From positions 1-61,473 of the forward strand of contig NZ_FNLF01000001.1 of NCBI RefSeq assembly GCF_900103175.1: a stretch of DNA of 61,473 nt, read 5' to 3'. Of the stretch, positions 35,377 through 43,645 are shown in pieces; position 1 is the stretch's first letter; the number at the start of each line of letters is the position of its first letter. The translations under genes and the position numbers were made by a program. The notes under the pieces were generated by a model. That model was not told the origin of the DNA, did not search any database, and worked only from the letters and a program-made list of their open reading frames with translations. The DNA is from Tsukamurella pulmonis (lineage in GTDB: Bacteria > Actinomycetota > Actinomycetes > Mycobacteriales > Mycobacteriaceae).

Positions 35377-35910
35377 CTACTCCTCGACGGTGATGGAGTT
35401 GATGGTGATGTCCTTGGTGGGACGGTCCGCACGATCGGTCTGCGCGGCGCCGATGGCGTCGACCACCTTGCGGCTGGCCTCGTCCTCGACCTCACCGAAG
35501 ATGGTGTGGCGGTTGTTCAGGTGCGGCGTCTTGCCGACGGTGATGAAGAACTGCGAGCCGTTCGTGGCCGGACGGCCGATGTTCGCCATCGCCAGGATGT
35601 ACGGGTGATCGAAGCGCAGCTCCGGGTGGAACTCGTCGACGAAGTCGTAGCCCGGGCCGCCGGTGCCGGTGCCCGTCGGGTCGCCGCCCTGGATCATGAA
35701 GCCGTCGATCACGCGGTGGAAGATCGAGCCGTCGTAGAACGGGCCCGACGTGCCGCCGGAGGCGTTCGTCGTGGTGTAGTCCTTGGTGCCCTGGGCGAGT
35801 CCGAGGAAGTTCGCCACGGTCACGGGAGCGTGATTGCCGAACAGGGCGATGCGGATGTCGCCTTCAGAGGTGTGCAGGGTCACGTGGGCGGTAGCGTTGG
35901 AGTTGGTCAC
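35377..35910 (-). CDS. ppiA: PpiA, cyclophilin-type peptidyl-prolyl isomerase
   Basis: This 177-residue protein folding helper catalyses cis-trans isomerisation of prolyl bonds in the cytoplasm. The cyclophilin core is complete: [14 protein letters not shown] near 75, [16 protein letters not shown] and L-N-N-R-H-T-I-F-G. The GTG at 35910 ([14 protein letters not shown]) is the best start. The frame continues upstream, but without conservation. The position next to cwsA, divergent from it, is the same as in Mycobacterium (Rv0009). Confidence 0.95.
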   Translation of the reverse strand: MTNSNATAHVTLHTSEGDIRIALFGNHAPVTVANFLGLAQGTKDYTTTNASGGTSGPFYDGSIFHRVIDGFMIQGGDPTGTGTGGPGYDFVDEFHPELRFDHPYILAMANIGRPATNGSQFFITVGKTPHLNNRHTIFGEVEDEASRKVVDAIGAAQTDRADRPTKDITINSITVEE

Positions 35911-36014
35911 ACCGCCATTCTGCCATTTTCTGCAGGTGCGAACCCGCGAAGATCGGATAAGAATCGGCGGTGCACAACGACGCACATTCGTCCGCTGAAA
36001 GGATCACGCCACCG

Positions 36015-36515
36015 ATGGCCACCACCCCTCTGCTCGACGATGCAGCACCCGAATCCACCTCCGCCGCCCGCCTGAGCAACGTCGAGCGGCTCAAGGTGGG
36101 CCTGATGCAGGCCATCACCGGCCCCGTGAACATCGGCCGCGCACTGTTCAGCATCGGTCTGTCGCTCAAGATGCGGGCCCTCACCGCGGCCTACCGACTC
36201 GTGCGCTCCTGGCTCGCCCCCGCGGAGGTCGATCCCGAGCAGGCGATCACCCTCGCCGACGGTGCGCCGTCCCGCCCGGCCTGGCGCAAGCCGCTGCTGA
36301 TCAGCGCCGTGATCGCGCTGGTCCTCGCGGTGGGCGGCGTGGCCTTCAAGCTGCTGCGCACCCCGTCGGCACCGCCCGTCGCGCCCGAGCCGCCGCGCGT
36401 GCGCCCCGCGAGCGGAGCCACCGGCGACAGCGCCCCGGCCCCGGTCGAGGAGTTGGAGCAGGAGGCCGCGGTCGAGTCCCCGGCCGACGAGGATCCCCGC
36501 AAGAAGGGCGAGTAG
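36015..36515 (+). CDS. cwsA: CwsA, cell-wall synthesis membrane protein
   Basis: This 166-residue protein resembles mycobacterial CwsA, which binds CrgA and Wag31 and stabilises the pole and septum. Shared features are an N-terminal R-L-S-N-V-E-R-L and the core G-P-V-N-I-G-R-A-L-F-S-I-G. One transmembrane helix is at about 95-116 (L-L-I-S-A-V-I-A-L-V-L), followed by L-L-R-T-P-S-A-P-P and a Pro-rich tail. The neighbours ppiA and crgA are also those of mycobacterial cwsA. I chose ATG 36015, preceded by AAAGGA. A GTG at 35970 in frame would add 15 residues. Confidence 0.8.
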   Translation: MATTPLLDDAAPESTSAARLSNVERLKVGLMQAITGPVNIGRALFSIGLSLKMRALTAAYRLVRSWLAPAEVDPEQAITLADGAPSRPAWRKPLLISAVIALVLAVGGVAFKLLRTPSAPPVAPEPPRVRPASGATGDSAPAPVEELEQEAAVESPADEDPRKKGE

Positions 36516-36519
36516 TCCG

Positions 36520-36693
36520 CTAGCTGCGCCAGCCGGTGGGCTGGTGCGCCTGGATGGCGAGCAGCGCCCAGGCCAGCGCGATCACGAAGAACAGGCCGTC
36601 GAGGCCACCCCCGCCACCGCGGTAATGGAGGGTGGCCGAGACGATGATCGAGATCAACGCGGCCGCCCAGAACAGAGCACAGCGGCGGTTCAT
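36520..36693 (-). CDS. Small membrane protein (57 aa)
   Basis: A short frame encodes two hydrophobic helices (A-L-F-W-A-A-A-L-I-S-I-I-V-S-A-T, then F-F-V-I-A-L-A-W-A-L-L-A-I) separated by a Gly-rich loop. It has the ATG at 36693 and a GGGGGT-like site upstream. The convincing two-helix pattern argues that it is real. No function is known. It converges with cwsA. Confidence 0.5.
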   Translation of the reverse strand: MNRRCALFWAAALISIIVSATLHYRGGGGGLDGLFFVIALAWALLAIQAHQPTGWRS

Positions 36694-36806
36694 ACCCCCA
36701 GGGTATGCCGCCGCTGCGCCGTCCGGCACCCGAGCTTCGGTGCGTGTCGGCGACGACGCGCCGCGAGTCCGCCGCAGAACCGCACCGAGGCTCCGGCGGT
36801 GCCGAC

Positions 36807-37562
36807 TCAGACGGTGGCGGGAACCTGCACCCGGGAGGCACCACGCACGGTGAGCCGGTGCACGAGCTCCCCGCCGACGAGGCCGATCGCCGACCACAGG
36901 ATCGCCTGCGCGAGGAACGAGTAGGTGCGGAACCAGTACAGGTCGTCGGGGTCGAAGCCCTCGGGCGTCGCCACCGTCGCGGGCAGTACCAGGCACGCGA
37001 GCACCAGGCCGACCAGTACGATCGCGCCGCCGGCCAGCGCGGCGCCGTACCCCCCGAGCCGTGGCACCGCCGCGAGCCCGACCACCCACGCGGCCGCGAC
37101 GAGGGCCAGGCAGATCGCGACCATGAGCAGGTAGGCGCCGGTGCGCTCGCGGATCGTATCGGGATCGCCCACGACGGGCGGGTTCGGCGGGTACTTCAGG
37201 TACGGCAGGGCGTAGAGCCCGGCGAACAGCGAGCCGGCCACGGCCAGCGCGACGGTCCGCGGCGTCCACCGCGCCAGCTTCGGCGCCGCGACGCAGTAGG
37301 CGACGCCGAACAGCGCCCCCATCGCGATCCCGAAGACGATCAGCCCCGCACCCAGCCCGACGTTCTGCTGGACGGCGCGGCTGAACAGCTCCGGCTCCTC
37401 CGCCATGCCCGCCCTGCCGGCGTGCTCCGCGGCGTTGCGTGCCTCCTCGAAGGCGACGGCCCGCCCGATGATGGGCTCGACCAGGATCCGCCCGAAGACG
37501 AACGCGAGCAGTCCTCCGATCGCCCCGGCGAGTGCGCCGCGGGCGATGACGTGCTTCTCCAC
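36807..37562 (-). CDS. cbtA: CbtA family cobalt transporter subunit
   Basis: This 251-residue membrane protein has about six or seven helices and fits the CbtA family of B12-regulated cobalt uptake proteins. It starts with the loop R-G-A-L-A-G-A-I-G-G-L-L-A-F. P-Y-L-K-Y-P-P-N-P-P-V-V near 128 and the last helices with G-G-E-L-V-H-R-L are typical of the family. The GTG at 37562 is the likely start. It lies 14 bases after cbtB in a two-gene operon headed by a cobalamin riboswitch, so it is off when B12 is plentiful. Confidence 0.88.
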   Translation of the reverse strand: MEKHVIARGALAGAIGGLLAFVFGRILVEPIIGRAVAFEEARNAAEHAGRAGMAEEPELFSRAVQQNVGLGAGLIVFGIAMGALFGVAYCVAAPKLARWTPRTVALAVAGSLFAGLYALPYLKYPPNPPVVGDPDTIRERTGAYLLMVAICLALVAAAWVVGLAAVPRLGGYGAALAGGAIVLVGLVLACLVLPATVATPEGFDPDDLYWFRTYSFLAQAILWSAIGLVGGELVHRLTVRGASRVQVPATV

Positions 37563-37576
37563 GTTTGCTCCCCCGA

Positions 37577-37789
37577 TCAGTGGCAGGGGAAGCCCAGGAA
37601 ATGCCGGGCGTCGTGGAAGAACTCGTGCACGTGCATGTCGTTCCCGAACACCGAGACGGCGCCCTGATCGATACCGATGAAGTAGTAGGCCAGCACGACC
37701 GCGATCAGCGTGGCGCCGAGCCACAGGGCCCGGCGGGAGACGTGCAGGGAGAGGTCACCGGCATGTGCGGTGGTGGATGCGTTCGCCAT
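37577..37789 (-). CDS. cbtB: CbtB, small cobalt transporter subunit
   Basis: This 70-residue protein has one transmembrane helix (about 24-43) and a His-rich end, H-V-H-E-F-F-H-D-A-R-H-F-L-G-F-P-C-H. The metal-binding C-terminal motif is the mark of CbtB. ATG at 37789 is preceded by AGGAG. The partner cbtA follows directly. Confidence 0.9.
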   Translation of the reverse strand: MANASTTAHAGDLSLHVSRRALWLGATLIAVVLAYYFIGIDQGAVSVFGNDMHVHEFFHDARHFLGFPCH

Positions 37790-37811
37790 GAGCGGCGCTC
37801 CTTCGTCCGGG

Positions 37812-37950
37812 GTTTCGCGCCCGGGTAGGGGTTTCGACGGTGCCCGGTCGCCCGGGCATGCCGGTGCGGGTCTGGCTTCACAGTGGCGCGACCGCTCCCC
37901 GATGGGATTCCGCATCCGGCCCGCGAAGTGTAACCCCGCGAGCCGGACGC
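37812..37950 (-). promoter_or_regulatory. Cobalamin (B12) riboswitch
   Basis: On the minus strand, upstream of cbtB, the order GGAATCCCATCGGGGAGCGG, then GCGCCACTGTGAAGCCAGAC, matches the core of adenosylcobalamin riboswitches. The conserved GCCACTG and AGCCAG elements are exact; they lie at about 37869-37888. A second hairpin (GCCCGGGCGACCGGGC) follows before the ribosome site and may hide it. The exact ends are estimates. Confidence 0.82.
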
Positions 37951-37955
37951 CACCG

Positions 37956-38984
37956 TCAGACGACCCAGGTGAACCGTGCGGTGCTGTCGGCGGTGAACTC
38001 GAGGGAGAGCAGCCCGACCTCGGTGATCCGAGAATTCTCGCCCTTCACGGTGTAGAGCTGGCAATTCTTCCGTGCCATTCCGGCGTACCCCAACTCGCTG
38101 CCGTTCTTGCATGGTGCGAACGAGCCGAGCGCCGTAAGCCCGAGCGCATTGGAGCCGTCCGACGTAGCGAGAGCGAATCGCGGGTCGAGGTCACTCGCCG
38201 CGGTGGCCTTAGCGTCGTACGTGCCGGAGATCTTGTCCGTGGATTCGATCTCGTAGCGCAGGTAGTGCACCTCTCCCTTGTCCTTAAGCGCATCCGCCCG
38301 GAATTTCTTCAGGTCCTCCGCCGGTGCCTTCTCCACCCCCGTGACCCGGATCCGGAAACGCCGAGGTGACTTGTCCTTCGCTCCGAACTCGACCTGCGCC
38401 GACTCGCCGACCTTGAGCCGGGTCCCGTCAGGGGTGGGGACGAACGGCGCCGCGGGGGCGCTGCTCGGGACGACGGGGATCGACGGTGCGCTCGGCGTCG
38501 CACTCGACGGGGCCGCCTTCCCGTCGAGCTGAGCTCGGAGTTCGCGCGCGGTATCGATGCTCGGCGAGCCGGAGTCCGCGCACGCCTCGATGACGCGATC
38601 GTAGGGGGCCTTCGAGGCGTCGATCAGGCGCTGCGCTTCAGCCGTGTTCCCGTCACTGAGAGCCTTCTGAGCAGCGGCACCGTTGTCACGCAACGCCACC
38701 CAGTCCTTTTCCAGAGCAGCCTGCGTGGCGTCGCTGCGGTCCAGATACTGCAGTGTGCCGATGTCGCCGGGCAGCGACGTGTTCTTGTAGTTGTAGGTGA
38801 TCGCGTTCGCGACGCCGGCGATCGCTGCGCCCTGCCCGAGGGCCACGGTGCACGCCTGCTCCCGCGTGTACTTCCCCGCCGCGTTCATCGTCGAAGCATC
38901 GTCGCCGCCTCCTCCGCACGCCGACACGACCCCCATCACCGCAGCCGCGCTCAGTGCGGCGGCCGCCCTCATCATCCGGTTCAT
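37956..38984 (-). CDS. Putative secreted lipoprotein
   Basis: This 342-residue protein begins M-N-R-M-M-R-A-A-A-A-L-S and has a lipobox V-V-S-A-C at about residue 23, so it is probably anchored to the outer face of the membrane. The first half is helical and has Q-A-C-T-V-A-L, A-L-E-K-D-W and other Ala-rich stretches. A Ser/Pro/Ala-rich hinge at about 180-205 leads to a beta-rich second half with G-E-S-A-Q-V-E-F and V-H-Y-L-R-Y-E-I-E, resembling DUF4352-type modules. GGAGGAGA sits at the right distance from ATG 38984. No function is recognised. Confidence 0.7.
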   Translation of the reverse strand: MNRMMRAAAALSAAAVMGVVSACGGGGDDASTMNAAGKYTREQACTVALGQGAAIAGVANAITYNYKNTSLPGDIGTLQYLDRSDATQAALEKDWVALRDNGAAAQKALSDGNTAEAQRLIDASKAPYDRVIEACADSGSPSIDTARELRAQLDGKAAPSSATPSAPSIPVVPSSAPAAPFVPTPDGTRLKVGESAQVEFGAKDKSPRRFRIRVTGVEKAPAEDLKKFRADALKDKGEVHYLRYEIESTDKISGTYDAKATAASDLDPRFALATSDGSNALGLTALGSFAPCKNGSELGYAGMARKNCQLYTVKGENSRITEVGLLSLEFTADSTARFTWVV

Positions 38985-39133
38985 CCATCTCCTCCGTCTC
39001 CCGATGTACCGGATGAGCGAACCACATTGCCTGACGCGTAAGGCCGCCGGTCCTCGAGCCGGGTGGCCCCGTGGCATTCGCAGTGGCGGGCCGCTCGCCG
39101 AGTGGACTGCGCATGCAACCCGCGCCCGTCCTC

Positions 39134-40330
39134 CTAGTGCGCGCCCGCCCGCCGCGCCAGTGCCGCCAGCTCGATGAGCAGCCGGTCGGTGTCCTCGTCG
39201 GTGACGAAGGCGTGCGCCGAGATCCGCAGTACCGCCGGGAGTGCGCGGGCACCCAGGTCCCTGCGGGCCGAGGAGGCACTGCTGGCGCCGACGGTCACGC
39301 CGCGGGCGGCCAGCTCCGCGCGGGCCGCGACCGGGTCCACCCCGTCGATCGTGAGGGTGACGATCGCCCCGACGGGGCCGTCGTCGGGGTCGCGCACCGT
39401 CACCCCCGGGAGCTCCGCGAGGGCCTCCCGGATGGCGGCGGCGCGCCGGGAAAGCTCGGCGAACACCTGCTCCGGCCCCAGATCGAGGAGGTAGCGCACG
39501 GCGCGGCCCAGCCCGAGGCGCGCGGCCACGTCGCACTCCCACGTCTCGAACCGGCGCGCGTCCAGCGCCAGCTCGTAGGTGTCGGTGGAGGTCCACTGCG
39601 CGCTGTGCAGGTCCAGCGAGCGCGGTTCCAGCGTCGACAGCAGTTCCTCCCGCACGTGCAGGAAGCCGGTACCGCGCGGCCCGCGCAGCCACTTGCGGCC
39701 GGTCCCCGAGATGGCGTCCACGCCCAGGGCGGCCGCGTCGACGGGGATCTGGCCGATCGACTGGCAGGCGTCCAGCAGCACGCGCGCCCCGACGGCCCGG
39801 GCCTTGGCCGCGATCGCGGCGATCGGTTCGACGAGGCCGCTCTGCGTGGGCACCTGCACCAGGGACACCAGCGCCACTCGCTCGTCGAGCACCGGGTCCA
39901 GGGCCTCGACGTCCGTGCGGCCCTGCGCGTCCGAGGGCAGCACCACGATCTCGGCGCCGACCGCCCTGGCGCGCTGCAGCGTCGCGACGGCGTTGGTGGC
40001 GTAGTCGATGTGGCTGACCGCGATCCGGTCCCCCGCGCGCAGCGAGACCGCGTAGAAGAAATCCGACCAGGCCCGGGTGGCACTGTCCGAGAGCGCCACG
40101 GACGCGGGCGGGACCCCGATCAGGGCGCCGAGCGCGATCTTGACGTCCGCGAGGTCGTCGGCCCGCTCGCCCGCGGCGCGGTAGCCGCCGACCTGCGCCT
40201 CGCGCCGCAGATGTGCGAGCACGGTCTCGAGAACGGGGTGCGGCGGCAGCGAGGAACCGGCGCTGTCGAAGAAGGCCGTTTCGGCCCTTCCGGGCGTATC
40301 GGCGCGCACGCGCTCGAGGTCGAGTCCCAT
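39134..40330 (-). CDS. egtE: EgtE, ergothioneine PLP-dependent C-S lyase
   Basis: This 398-residue class V aminotransferase-fold enzyme would cleave the hercynyl-cysteine sulfoxide to give ergothioneine. The fold-type I markers are F-F-D-S-A-G near 22, S-D-S-A-T-R-A-W, D-A-C-Q-S-I-G with the PLP aspartate near 205, and the lysine in S-G-T-G-R-K-W-L-R-G-P-R-G. Its ATG at 40330 is 59 bases from the divergent egtA GTG, so both sides of the pathway share one control region. Placement completes the five-gene set egtA-E. Confidence 0.88.
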   Translation of the reverse strand: MGLDLERVRADTPGRAETAFFDSAGSSLPPHPVLETVLAHLRREAQVGGYRAAGERADDLADVKIALGALIGVPPASVALSDSATRAWSDFFYAVSLRAGDRIAVSHIDYATNAVATLQRARAVGAEIVVLPSDAQGRTDVEALDPVLDERVALVSLVQVPTQSGLVEPIAAIAAKARAVGARVLLDACQSIGQIPVDAAALGVDAISGTGRKWLRGPRGTGFLHVREELLSTLEPRSLDLHSAQWTSTDTYELALDARRFETWECDVAARLGLGRAVRYLLDLGPEQVFAELSRRAAAIREALAELPGVTVRDPDDGPVGAIVTLTIDGVDPVAARAELAARGVTVGASSASSARRDLGARALPAVLRISAHAFVTDEDTDRLLIELAALARRAGAH

Positions 40331-40389
40331 GCTCCCCGACGATACTGCGAGACCCAGCGCGCAGCCGTGACACGCACTACTGTGAGCGT

Positions 40390-41610
40390 GTGGTCGGCGC
40401 AGTGGCGGACTTGAGCAGCGGGGCGACCCTGACCGGGCGTTCCGATGCCGAACGGCTGGTCCGGCAATGGTGCTTCCGCCGCGGGCCGACGGGCCTGCTC
40501 GGCGCCGAGATCGAGTGGTTCTGCCTCGGGCCGGATGGCGACCGCGTCCCCCTCGACGTGTTGGGCGCCGCCCTGGGTGCGCACGCGCCGTCAACGATCG
40601 TCGCCTCCTCCCCGGCAGCGCCGATGCCGCACGGCAGCGTGGTCAGCGTGGAACCGGGCGGCCAGCTCGAACTGTCCAGCGCCCCCGCGCCCAGTGCGGC
40701 GGCCCTGCTCGCCGACCTCGCCGCCGACGAGACCCACCTCCGAGAACTGCTGCGCCCGTATCGGATCGAATTGCACGCGGGGGCCGCCGAGGAGCGCCGT
40801 CCGAGCCGCCGACTGCTCTCGCTGCCCCGCTACGACGCGATGGAGTGCAGGTTCGACCGGATCGGTCCGTACGGCCGGCTGATGATGTGCTCCACCGCGG
40901 CGGTGCAGGTCACCGTCGACGCCGGGGTGGACGAGCCCGAGATGGCGCGACGCTGGGCGATGCTGCACGCCGTCGGCCCGGCGCTGGTCGCGGCGTTCGC
41001 CGCCTCGCCGCGGCTCGCGGGTGCCCCGGAGGGCCGGTGGGCCTCGCAGCGGCAACGGACGTGGCTCCCGCTCGATCCCGCCCGCACTCGGCCGCTGTCC
41101 TACGCGGGCTATCCGACGGAGGCGCTCGAGGTGCCCCTGCTCTGCGTCCGGGGCGCCGACGGGGCGCCGTGGCGCGCTCCCGACGGCGAGGTCACCTTCG
41201 CCGACTGGCTCGACGGTGCGCTCGACGAGACGCTCGGGCGCCGCCCCGTCGTAGCCGACCTCGCCTACCACCTGACCACGCTCTTCCCGCCGGTCCGCGC
41301 CAACGGCTACTACGAGATCCGGTACCTGGACGGGCAACCCGGCGACGGCTGGCGCGCCCCCGTCGCCGCGATCGCATCGCTGGCGGCGTCACCCGCGACC
41401 ACCGCGGAGGCGATGCGCACGGTCGCCGGCACCGAGGAGCTGTGGATCGACGCCGCCCGCGACGGGCTGGATGCCCCCGAACTGCGCCGGGCCGCAACGG
41501 ATCTCCTCACCCTCGCCGCCACCGCCGCACCGGCGGCGCAGCGCCCCCTGATCTGCGCGGCCGAACGCCGCTGCCGCGCCGGCCTTCCCCCCGGAGAGGA
41601 CCCCCGATGA
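40390..41610 (+). CDS. egtA: EgtA, glutamate-cysteine ligase
   Basis: This 406-residue enzyme makes gamma-glutamylcysteine, the sulfur donor for ergothioneine. It has the GCS2-type ATP-grasp-like fold with G-A-E-I-E-W-F near 38, the acidic S-V-E-P-G-G-Q-L-E-L-S-S, and the substrate loop C-R-F-D-R-I-G-P-Y-G-R-L-M-M-C-S-T-A-A-V-Q-V. Near 315 it has R-A-N-G-Y-Y-E-I-R-Y-L-D. The length fits actinobacterial EgtA. The start is GTG 40390 (VVGAVADL). The stop overlaps the egtB ATG (ATGA). Confidence 0.9.
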   Translation: MVGAVADLSSGATLTGRSDAERLVRQWCFRRGPTGLLGAEIEWFCLGPDGDRVPLDVLGAALGAHAPSTIVASSPAAPMPHGSVVSVEPGGQLELSSAPAPSAAALLADLAADETHLRELLRPYRIELHAGAAEERRPSRRLLSLPRYDAMECRFDRIGPYGRLMMCSTAAVQVTVDAGVDEPEMARRWAMLHAVGPALVAAFAASPRLAGAPEGRWASQRQRTWLPLDPARTRPLSYAGYPTEALEVPLLCVRGADGAPWRAPDGEVTFADWLDGALDETLGRRPVVADLAYHLTTLFPPVRANGYYEIRYLDGQPGDGWRAPVAAIASLAASPATTAEAMRTVAGTEELWIDAARDGLDAPELRRAATDLLTLAATAAPAAQRPLICAAERRCRAGLPPGEDPR

Positions 41611-42914
41611 CCCTCCCGCTCCACGACCGCATCGTCGACGCGCTCACCCGCGCCCGGGAGCGCACGGGCCTGCTCACCGACTCCGTCGACGACGCGGAAC
41701 TGATCGCCCAGCACTCACCCCTGATGAGCCCCCTGGTCTGGGATCTCGCGCACATCGGCAGCCAGGAGGAGCTGTGGCTGGTACGCGACGTCGGCGGCCG
41801 CGAAGCGGTGCGCCCCGACATCGACGACCTCTACGACGCCTTCCGGCACGCCCGCGCCGACCGCCCAGCGCTCCCGCTGCTGACCCCCGAGCAATCCCGG
41901 CGTTACGTGGCCGAGGTCCGCGACAAGGCGTGGGACGTGCTCGACCGCACCGCGATCGAGGGCGATGCCGTCACGGACCCCCTGCGCGCGAACGGTTTCG
42001 CGTTCGGCATGCTGGCCCAGCACGAGCAGCAGCACTGCGAGACCATGCTCGCGACGCACCAGCTGCGCACCGGGCCGGCCGTGCTCGTCACGGAGCCCGC
42101 GCCGCACGCGTCGTACACCGGTCCGGCCGAGATCGTGATCCCGGCGGGGCCGTTCACGATGGGGACCTCCTCGGAGCCGTGGGCACTGGACAACGAGCGC
42201 CCCGCCCACCGCGTCGACCTGCCCGCGTACGCGATCGACGCCGTCCCGGTCACCAACGCCCGGTACCTCGAGTTCCTGGCCGACGGCGGGTACGACCGGC
42301 CGGAGCTGTGGACCGAGCGCGGATGGCGGCACCGCTGCGAGGCGGGGCTGACGGCGCCGCGCTTCTGGGAGCGCGACGCCGACGGCCACTGGTGGCGCAC
42401 ACGATTCGGCGTCGCGGCCCCCGTCCGCCCGGAGCAGCCCGTGGTGCACGTGTCCTGGTTCGAGGCGGACGCCTTCGCCCGCTGGTCGGGACGACGGCTG
42501 CCGACGGAGGCCGAGTGGGAGAAGGCCGCGCGCCACGACCCGGCCACCGGCGCGTCCCTCCGGTTCCCCTGGGGCGATGAGGAACCCACCGCCGCGCGGG
42601 CCAATCTCGGGCAGCGCCACCTCGAGCCAGCCGACGCCGGCGCCTATCCCGCCGGAGCATCCCCGCTCGGTGTCCAGCAGCTCATCGGCGACGTGTGGGA
42701 GTGGACGTCGTCGGAGTTCCTGCCGTACCCGGGCTTCCGCGCCTTCCCCTACCGCGAGTACTCCGAGGTGTTCTTCGGCGGCGACTACCGGGTGCTGCGC
42801 GGCGGCTCGTTCGGCACCGACGCCGTGGCCTGCCGCGGCACCTTCCGCAACTGGGACCACCCCGTCCGCCGGCAGATCTTCTCCGGCTTCCGGTGCGCGC
42901 GGAGCCTGCCCTGA
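41607..42914 (+). CDS. egtB: EgtB, iron-dependent hercynine sulfoxide synthase
   Basis: This 435-residue non-haem iron enzyme joins gamma-glutamylcysteine to hercynine with oxygen. The N-terminal DinB_2 domain has W-D-L-A-H-I-G and the iron site H-E-Q-Q-H-C-E near 142. The C-terminal FGE-sulfatase domain has P-A-G-P-F-T-M-G, P-V-T-N, V-S-W-F-E-A-D-A-F-A-R-W, R-L-P-T-E-A-E-W-E, G-D-V-W-E-W-T and L-R-G-G-S-F-G-T. The order and content are those of a full-length EgtB. It is translationally coupled to egtA. Confidence 0.95.
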   Translation: MTLPLHDRIVDALTRARERTGLLTDSVDDAELIAQHSPLMSPLVWDLAHIGSQEELWLVRDVGGREAVRPDIDDLYDAFRHARADRPALPLLTPEQSRRYVAEVRDKAWDVLDRTAIEGDAVTDPLRANGFAFGMLAQHEQQHCETMLATHQLRTGPAVLVTEPAPHASYTGPAEIVIPAGPFTMGTSSEPWALDNERPAHRVDLPAYAIDAVPVTNARYLEFLADGGYDRPELWTERGWRHRCEAGLTAPRFWERDADGHWWRTRFGVAAPVRPEQPVVHVSWFEADAFARWSGRRLPTEAEWEKAARHDPATGASLRFPWGDEEPTAARANLGQRHLEPADAGAYPAGASPLGVQQLIGDVWEWTSSEFLPYPGFRAFPYREYSEVFFGGDYRVLRGGSFGTDAVACRGTFRNWDHPVRRQIFSGFRCARSLP

Positions 42915-42915
42915 C

Positions 42916-43638
42916 ATGTGCAGACACCTCGGCTACGTCGGCACGCCCGTGCCCGTGCACGAGCCCGTGACGGGCGGCGAGCACAGCCTGCGGCAGCAGG
43001 CCTGGGCCCCGCGCGAGATGCGCGGCGGCGGCACCATCAACGCCGACGGCTTCGGTGTGGCGTGGTGGACCGCGGACGGCACCGCCAGCCGGTACCGCAA
43101 CGCCGCACCCGTCTGGACCGATCCGGCGCTCGACGAGGTGCTCGCGCAGATCACCTCGTCCGCCGTGCTGGGTGCCGTGCGCTCGGCCACCGCCGGGATG
43201 CCGAACAGCCGCGAGGCGTGCGCGCCGTTCACCGACGAGCGGTTCGCGTTCAGCCACAACGGCGTCCTGCCCGAGTGGGGCACCGTGCTGTCCGCCGTGG
43301 CACCGTCGGATCTGGAGGCCGTCACCGACTCCGCCGCGATCTGGGCCGCCCTACGTCCCCGACTCGCGACCGGCGATCCCGGGAAGGCACTCGCCGAGCT
43401 CGTCGGGGAGCTGGCCGCCGCGCGGCCCGACGCGCGGCTGAACCTGCTGCTCTGCGACGGCCGCACTCTCTGGGCCACCGCGTTCTACCACTCGCTGTGG
43501 GTGACCCACGACGGTGCGTCCGTCACCCTCGCGTCCGAGCCCACCGATGCCCGCACCCGCGGAGGCGGCTGGCGCGCGGTCCCCGATCACAGCCTGGTCG
43601 TCGCGCGGCCGGACTCCGTCACCATCACTTCGATCTAG
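42916..43638 (+). CDS. egtC: EgtC, gamma-glutamyl hercynylcysteine sulfoxide amidohydrolase
   Basis: This 240-residue class II amidotransferase-like (Ntn) hydrolase removes glutamate from the EgtB product. The catalytic cysteine is residue 2 in M-C-R-H-L-G-Y, as required after Met removal. N-A-D-G-F-G-V-A-W-W near 42, R-S-A-T near 92 and S-H-N-G-V near 115 are the substrate-binding motifs. It begins one base after the egtB stop. egtD follows with 7 bases between them. Confidence 0.93.
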   Translation: MCRHLGYVGTPVPVHEPVTGGEHSLRQQAWAPREMRGGGTINADGFGVAWWTADGTASRYRNAAPVWTDPALDEVLAQITSSAVLGAVRSATAGMPNSREACAPFTDERFAFSHNGVLPEWGTVLSAVAPSDLEAVTDSAAIWAALRPRLATGDPGKALAELVGELAAARPDARLNLLLCDGRTLWATAFYHSLWVTHDGASVTLASEPTDARTRGGGWRAVPDHSLVVARPDSVTITSI

Positions 43639-43645
43639 GAGCGCC

